Notes under the pieces: model-generated
The model's input: the letters and a program-made list of their open reading frames with translations, nothing else
What the model was told of the DNA's origin: nothing
Database searches by the model: none
Made by a program: the position numbers and the translations under genes
Shown: one piece after another, positions 57,299 to 64,000 of the stretch
Layout: each line of letters starts with the position of its first letter
Numbering within the stretch: the first letter of the stretch is position 1
NCBI GenBank assembly: GCA_003116995.1
Contig: BDSL01000016.1
Span: 310,001-374,000, forward strand
DNA from: Yamagishiella unicocca
Lineage: Eukaryota; Chlorophyta; Chlorophyceae; Chlamydomonadales; Volvocaceae
Reading direction: 5' to 3'
DNA length: 64,000 bases

Positions 57299-60200
57299 CT
57301 AAATGGGCCTGTCACTCACGAATGCCTCAGGTGCTGCTGTTGCGCCAGTTTGCAGTGCGTCAAGTCCATCTAGCGGGCTGCCTGCAAGGTCCTCATCTGA
57401 ATCCCCAACAAAATCAGCTAGCCATGGTGTGCGTGCGGTGCTCCCTGGGTCGCACGGCGGCGGGTGCGGGGATACGTGCACGTGGGCAGCCGCGCGGGGC
57501 TCTGTTACCGGTACCACCACCACCTGCTGCATCTCGCGCTGCAACGCTCCAGGGCGTGCAGAGTCGGGGCATTGCTGGTGGCTGTGGTGGCCGTGCTGCT
57601 GTTCTTGATGCGCGCGTGCCAACGGATCCTGCGGATGCCACTGCCCGTGTGCTACTGCTTGTACAACGAGCCCGGCAGGTGGCGGCCGATGGCCTAGCAC
57701 GTCGCCTGGTAGCCATGCAGAGGGTGCAGATGCTTGGGGCCGCAGACCTTCGTGGCAAGCCTGGGGCCATTGGGCACGCAGGCCCTGCGGCCCTTGCACT
57801 AGCTGCTGCTGTGGCTGTTGTGGCGGCTGTATCGCTGGCTGCTGCTGCTGCAGCTGCATCGCTGGTTGCGCGCTGCATCTTGCAGGGTCCAAGGGTTGCA
57901 GGTGCGGAGGACCGCCACCGCCCGCTATGCTGCTGCCGTCTAGTAGCCGTTGCAGGCCTGCTGCTGACACATACAGTGCTCCTACGATGCCGGCCTGGCC
58001 TGCAGAGCCCTGAGCAGCGGTTGCCGCGGCGCTGGCGGGAGGTGCTGCCCTCATGGCGTCCTGGCATGTTCGGATGATGTCCTTGAACACAACGGACGTT
58101 TGCGACAAGGCCGTCGGCGCTCCGACCACGATAAGGTGCCGCCGCCCTGCAGAGTGGTCACGTGGTCACTGGGGGTTACGGCAGCTGTTTGGAGGAAGAC
58201 GAAGGGGAGCCGTAAACGTGATACCGGTATCCTAATCCGGGCACCAGCACACAGGGTGTCACAACACTCTGCGCTCCGCACCTCTTGTCAGCGCCACGTT
58301 GAGTCGCTTGGCGTCTGCGGCGAAGTCCGCTGCTCGGCTCACGGTTGTGGCCAGAATGATGATCTCTTTCTCAGCGCCCTGACACGCCGGATGCCAAGTT
58401 GCAAGGGTGGCGGGTCGGAGGTCACCATGTGCCCATCAACTAGCCGCCAGGTTTCCTTGCTCAGGGAGCCAGTTGGAAAGGTGAGGTAGGGCGCACAGGC
58501 ACAGCGCAGACCGATGCTGGCTAATGGCACGCTAGGCACCCATAGTCCTTACTCTGGACCACGCTGTCGCACAAGAGACGAATGCCTTGAAAGCCTGTTC
58601 CGTAGCCAGGCTCACCTGGAAAGAATCCACAGTCGCCACCTGGACCTCGCTCTCACGGCCACGGGGCTCGTCACCGCCTGCCGCGCACACGGCATCGCCA
58701 GCGGCACCCTCGCCACCCTCGCCACCGATGCCTGGGCGCCCCTGGAGCTGCGGAGCCGGCTCTCTGGCCGCCGCCGGGCCGGCTGTGGAGCGCGCAAGCT
58801 GCGCTTGCAGCGCCCTCCGGATTGCGCTGACCTGCGCCCGGTAGAAGCAGATGACGCCCACTGCGTCAGGCTCAATGCCGCTGCCCAGCAGGGTCGCTAC
58901 GGCCCGCGAGACGAGGTGGGCCTGGGGCGGAGCACGAGCAACAATAATGTCAGGGCAGGCAGCGCTCGCGGGAGCAGGGCGCATGTGTGCGCCTTGACGC
59001 AGTGCATGTCTTGGTCCCCAGCCGCTAGGCGCCCACCTCAGCCATGTTGTAGCTGCTGCGCGTAGCGCCGTCGACCTGCGCCTGGCCCTGCGCCTCCACA
59101 AACACCAGGGGCGGCAGGCCCGGCAGCAGCGCGGGTCTGTCGACCGCCGCGCAGCCATCCTTGAGGCGCCCGCCGTAGAAGGCCGCGTTGGCGATGCCGG
59201 ACAGTAGCGGATGACACCTGCAGGACCGATGGTAAAGATGGTGTTTTAGAATGATACCGTCCCAGCATGCTCTACCACAGCGCAGCAAGGCCGCACATAT
59301 GGGCAGAACCTCAGCCCCCAGAGCCGTCGTATGGATACACGACATGATAGGGCCCCTAGGATAGGGTCCCTTTTGTGTGTTGGCAGCATTCAGCGACCAG
59401 CGCGTAGCATTCAACGACCAGCACGTACCGATATTGGTAGCTCAGCAGGTGGGGCTGGTGACCCAGTTGCGACAGCCTCACAAAAAGCGGCCGGAGCAAG
59501 CTGTCCACCGCCCCCAACGACCCGTGGTTCTGTTCGCTCGATGGCTGCGCCGCCGAGGGAAGCTCACACGTCAGGTTGGCTGGGCTGGCGATGACGGGGG
59601 GCAGCTGCAACGGATCACCTGCCGCCACCAAGAACCTGACGAGCAGCAGGTACGGAGGAAGGTACGTAGGGAGGTACGGCAGAACGTACGCGCTGAATCA
59701 CGTGAGGACCGGGTGATGCCTTCAGCGGTGCATGCTCTTGGCTCAGTCTGCCAACCACAGCCCCCTGGCTACATCACCTCCATACCTACCTGGCTTTCGC
59801 CCGCAGTAGCGGCACCAGGCACAGCGGCTCCGTCATCTGGCTGCACTCGTCCAGCACCACCACCGCGAAGGTGCCGCCGCAGCCGTCCTGCGAGCACCAG
59901 GCGCCAGGCAGTGGAAGCGGAGTGCGGAGGCAGCGCGCAAACAGAGCACCGCACGCCTGATGCCTATCGCAGCATGCCGCAACAGCAATCAGGCGCGCGG
60001 TGACTTCTACCCATTCTGCGAGCCAGCAAGGCGAGGCCGCAGAGAGCACGACTCCTCTCCATGCCGCACCCTGGATCCCTGAGATCCCTGAGATCCCTGA
60101 GATCCCTGAGATCCCTGCAGACGCGTTAGATTCCTGCCACGAACGCACACTAGCAGCGACCGTAGGGCCAAGGATGGCAAGTGGCGGCGTAGCGGAGGGA

Positions 60201-63200
60201 CCGCTGGACAGCTGCAGTACTTAACCGCCTGGCCGTACCTCGGAGGACGGCTGCAACAGCGAGCAGACGGTGGCACCAACCACGGGGCACGTCCGCAGCG
60301 CCCGCCGCCGTTGCTTCTCCGCACCCGCCGCCAAAGCCGCCAGCTCAGCCTCGATGTAGGCCACGTCGGATGGCGAGGTAGCGTCCTGCGGATGCAGTTA
60401 CGGTGGGAAGCCCGTTCACAGCCGCATCTCCGCCCTGCCCTGCCCCACCATGCTTTGCAATCGTTGCCCGAGCCGCCCTGACACCGCTGACCCTGCTTAC
60501 TTCTAGTATATTTTTGACGTTTTAAAAACAATTGTGTACATTTGTTTTATCTTTATCCTTTTATTTCCTCCTGTGTACGCCTCCTCCATGGGTGGCCTCG
60601 CTACGCTACAAGCGACAGCCTCACCTTCAGTGCCCTCCGCAGCTCCGTTGCGGTGTCTTTGTTGTCATCTCCCGAGCGCAGCGAGCGATGCAGCACGGGC
60701 TTCGCGATGCGGTCCATGCTGCCCAGGCGGAGGAAGTCCGTGAAGCCTGCATCCTGGCAGCAGCAGCAGCGCAAGGAGGGGACCACGTGGATACCGCGGT
60801 ACTAGGCAGCCCTCAACCCTGCCAAAAATAGTGCGAACAAGTACTTCAGCTGTGTCTTTGCAGGCAGTCGTGTGTTTTTACAGAGCAAGAAGCAGAGGTG
60901 CATGAGTTTCGGCTAGCAACAGCGGCGATGGCGGAGCAGAACGCACAACACGGCGTGATACACCACGTAGGGCTTAGGAGGACCCGTACAGTGCCCGTCG
61001 ACCCTCACCTGTAGTCCGATCATCACCCGGTCCACTGCAACGTTAGTGTGCGACGCGAGCAGCACACGCACCGGGGGCGGCCCGCTGCCTCCCGCGCCCG
61101 CCGCTGCCGGCTTCCGGCCCCCACGGCCCTTGCGTCCGCCACCTGCCACCGCCAACGCGCGCTGCTGCTCCCTGCCCAGCTCCACCAGCATCAGGATGAG
61201 GGCCACCAGCAGGCTGCTCTTGCCTAAACAGGCAGCAAGCGGGTGGAGCGTATTGGTATTGTAGGCTGGGCGATCGGCGATCGTCAGGTACCGGCCGGGC
61301 AGCAACCATCGACGCCTCAAGCCGTGTTTAGACCTCAAGACTACCGGGATTGATGTCCAACAGTTATGGAAGGTCGCTGAAATTGAGGCCGCCGTCCTAG
61401 CCCTCCGAGCCTCTTGTGCATCCCGGGGAGTGGTTTGGTCTGTATCTACCGAATGGTAAGGAGCAACAGTTAGCTTCGAGTATTGCGATCCCGTTCCGCA
61501 CTCCCAACCGACACCCACCGGAACCGAACGGCCCGTGCACTAGGCACACCGGAGGCTGACATTCCAGGGGCGGCGGCTCCACGGCCGCCTCCGCAGCCTC
61601 CCTGGCGTCTCTCCCTTCCGACGCCTTCCTATCGCCCTGTCCTCCTTCCTCGCCGCCAGAGAGCTGAAGCCCGTCCCCCTCATCGTCGAGGACCATCCGC
61701 CGCTGCTTGCCGCAGCGCCGCCTCACCGCGGCGTTGCTGACGGGATCTGCAGCACCCCCAACCGGTGCCACACCGTCCGCTGGCTTGCGGACCACGCCCT
61801 GCACGAAATCGTCTTCGTCCTCGTCGGCGTCCTCCAGGCCGTTGGTGCTGGTGCTACCGCCACTGCCCCGATCGCCATTGTCAGCTCCCCAGTTCCCCTT
61901 AGCGCCTCCCCATCTGGACTTGCCGACACCGCCAGCCTGCCGGCCGGCGCTTGCTGCTTCTCCGCCACCCGCGTCATCCGAGTCGCACTCGTCCGTACCA
62001 CCAGCGTCATCGCCGCAGCCGCCTATTCCAAAAGAGGAGCTCGTGCCTCCGCCTCCGCCGCGGCCTGCCGCCGCTCCGGGCAGTGGCCGGTGCGCCTTGA
62101 ACCATGAGGCGCAGTGCAACAGCACGGCAGCCTGGTCGCTATTTAGGTGAAATCGGGCTATGTGGGCGCGGGCGATAGCGGCGGGGTCGAAGCTGATTTG
62201 TGACGAGGCGCTCTCAGCGGTCTCGTTGGCCCCAGCTGCAGTGGCCGCTGGCCGAGCATCGATCCGCGGCCGTTTGAAAGGGACAGGAGCCTCGACGGCT
62301 CCCCCTCCGCTGCCGTGCAACGCGGCAGTAGCAGCAGTCGATGCAAGGTCGAGCGGCTGGTCTGGCGGGTGGAGGGACAGCATGTGACGTAACATCGGGA
62401 GGGGCAGGCTGGGGCCGGCCGCAGAGCCAGCAGTTGGCGGTCCGAGGCCTCCCAGCAGCTGCACCATTTGCACCTCGGATTGGACATCAGGGCCACGCAA
62501 TGCGAAGACGGCCTGAGACCTGCAGGGGAGAGCAGAGACAGCAGGCGCCGGTTGCCACTGCTTTCCGCCGCAGCATCGCCGCTGCAGCGTTGCCGCCGCC
62601 GCAGCGATATACCAGCGGACCAACTGGAAACCTCTGGGGCGTATGAGCGGCAAGGTGTCATCAAGCCGAGGTCCTTGCCACATGGTTAGACCCTCACCTC
62701 GTGTTTCCTGGTGGGGGCACAGTGAGCATCTCAACTTCGAACTTCCCGTCCCGGTCGGGTCCGTGCCAGAGGCTGCGGCACACCGCCCGCCAGCCGCCCG
62801 CTGACCCCGGCCGCCCCGCCGTGGCGCACTGCCCCACTCCACTGCCTTGCAGCAGCGGGCTGGAGCTGATGACCCACAGGTCGTGCCGCCTGCAGGTGGA
62901 GAGGGCCACAGGGGGGAATTGAGGGATCAGCGGGCTCCTGCGCAGCTGTGTAACCGTGGGTACGATGGCGGGCGCTGGGTAGCTAGGAAGGCTGCGATAT
63001 GGGACAGCATATTGATTTGCCCTTGGTTCTCGTACAGTAATAATTCGATGCAGCTACTGCTCCGCAACTTCCTGCCGTGCGCTGCCCCTTTTTGGTCGGC
63101 CCCTGAGTCAAGGGATATACACGGATCCCCTCCTGCCCGCATGGAATGGAAGCCCCAGGGTCTCATGTCACCAGCGCACCTCGTGTTTTTCAGGCGGCTG

Positions 63201-63715
63201 CGGGCTGACGGCACCGTCAGGTAGTACGACACCTTTGGTCCGCTCCTGCTTGCCGCATCGCCCTCCTCCTCGTCGTCCTCCGCGCCTCCCCCGCCCCTCC
63301 CCCGCTTCTTCTTGCCGCCGCCTTGGCCAGCGCCGTCGCGGTTGACCCAGCACGCCAGAGTGCAGGAAGCAAAGTAAGGCACGTGGCATGGCTGACAAGC
63401 GCGCTCGATCTCCGCCGCCTGCGTGACCGGTGGCAGGCGGGTGAAGCCCCCGCCAGAGCTGGCGGCGGGGCCATTCGCGGCGGGCTGCGGCCCTTGCCGG
63501 CCATGCTGTCCAAACTGGTTATGCCTGGGTTGATCCGCTCGCACACCGCGCGGCCCAGCTTGCTGCAGTGCTTGCGGAGGCAGCCCACCGCCAGGCCGGC
63601 CACTTCCGCCGGCCGTTGGCACCGCGCTGTTGAGGATACGCCGTACGATTCCGTACAGCTGCTGGACCGGCTCCGCCAGGCGCAAGTTGATTTCTTCCGT
63701 TAAGGCGCTGACCAT
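57299..63715 (-). CDS. ZGRF1-like SF1 DNA/RNA helicase with Gln-rich tail
   Basis: Exons (high to low): 63715-63180, 62889-62698, 62633-62559, 62519-61519, 61223-61009, 60753-60625, 60385-60239, 59887-59790, 59635-59429, 59217-59037, 58921-58616, 58378-58282, 58146-57299, giving about 1,343 aa; all phases agree. Helicase motifs in order: I VHGPFGSGKSSLLVAL (split by an intron after FGSG), Ia VRVLLASHTNVAVDRVM, II VVVLDECSQMTEP, III FLVAAGDPLQLPP, IV SYQYRCHPLLSGIANAAFYG, V VATVDSFQGAEKEIIILATT, VI RLNVALTRGRRHLIVVGAPT. The block HDLWVISSSP...SLWHGPDRDGKFEVEML ahead of the helicase and the QGAEKEIIIL motif point to the ZGRF1 subgroup of Upf1-like helicases, linked to DNA repair. A Cys/His cluster (CQPCHVPYFASCTLAC) near residue 115 might be a remnant zinc site. 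After motif VI a ~270-aa Gln/His/Pro-rich tail ends in acidic FVGDSDEDLAGSPLD. The start ATG 63715 is provisional; upstream exons could lie beyond. Confidence 0.87.
60074..60117 (+). repeat. 9-bp tandem repeat, ~5 copies, intronic
   Basis: GATCCCTGA repeated in the helicase intron 59888-60238. Confidence 0.9.
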
Positions 63716-64000
63716 GGTTGTCCTGCGGCGGGGTCCACGACGTGGCGCGACGTGTGAGGTCCGGGCACTAAGCCCCCATGCAGGGATGCATGGCTACGGG
63801 CCGAGAAATGCACGCTTACTTGTCGTCGCAAGCTCAAAGCTGTCAGGGCACAATACAAGCGTGTACCTGACGAAAGCGTTTTGAACGTAAGCGTTTTCCC
63901 TTCCAGTACAAGCGTGTCAGGTCCTATGTTTGGGGAGTAGAACGAGATTCCCTGAGGGCGCTTCTGGACGACTCGTGTACGATGGTGACACCACGTAGGC
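63716..64000. other. right edge, 5' side of the helicase gene
   Basis: On the - strand this precedes the provisional helicase start; CGCCGCAG just upstream of the ATG could be an acceptor, so a leader exon or more coding sequence may lie here or beyond. Nothing firmly recognised. Confidence 0.4.

Noticed and set aside
57322..58077. 251-codon + strand ORF opposite the helicase tail
   Set aside because: Shadow of the Gln-rich repeat coding sequence on the - strand, which connects in phase to helicase motif VI.
1..64000. Search for CRISPR arrays, tRNA/rRNA genes, IS elements or prokaryotic operons
   Set aside because: None seen. The tandem arrays have no unique spacers between units, and all genes are intron-containing and eukaryotic.

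Overview
The window is nuclear DNA of a GC-rich, intron-dense green alga, most likely a volvocine (Chlamydomonas/Volvox lineage). The evidence is that every gene must be spliced from many short exons with GT-AG (twice GC-AG) introns, proteins carry long Ala/Gly/Pro/Ser inserts, a ciliary IFT27 is present that looks very close to the Chlamydomonas protein, and the introns are full of minisatellites. No prokaryotic, plasmid, phage or CRISPR feature was seen. I rebuilt the gene models by hand from splice signals, reading-frame phase and domain continuity. They were not aligned to any database, so 5' ends are the weakest part.

Layout, left to right: (1) 220-4236 (+) UMP synthase, 5' end outside the window or unresolved. 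(2) 7251-10875 (-) a SAND + ARID nuclear protein with a Gly/Arg/Tyr repeat tail. (3) 14558-15457 (+) a GNAT acetyltransferase. (4) 16648-18307 (+) a small PPR protein with a presequence-like N-terminus. (5) 19023-22559 (+) a START-domain protein with an N-terminal membrane segment. (6) 25357-30008 (-) an ARM-TIR-SAM protein, a SARM1-like architecture with the TIR and SAM order swapped. (7) 32634-35214 (-) phosphopantothenate-cysteine ligase. (8) 35664-50485 (+) a 37-exon, about 1,688-aa coiled-coil protein with scattered Trp motifs, whose introns hold at least nine minisatellites, one about 1 kb long. (9) 51506-52792 (-) IFT27. (10) 53466-56694 (-) Arp2/3 subunit ARPC1. (11) 57299-63715 (-) a ZGRF1-like SF1 helicase.

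The genes do not form an operon-like pathway. UMP synthase (pyrimidines) and PPCS (coenzyme A) are housekeeping enzymes. IFT27, ARPC1 and possibly the coiled-coil protein could share a cilium/cytoskeleton theme. PPCS and the coiled-coil gene are divergent across a 449-bp gap. The most interesting items are the ARM-TIR-SAM protein (a candidate NAD-cleaving TIR sensor in an alga), the SAND-ARID combination (SAND domains in this lineage include the RegA/VARL regulators), and a dispersed intronic element of about 85 bp found in both orientations, which in one UMP synthase intron sits at both ends as an inverted pair.
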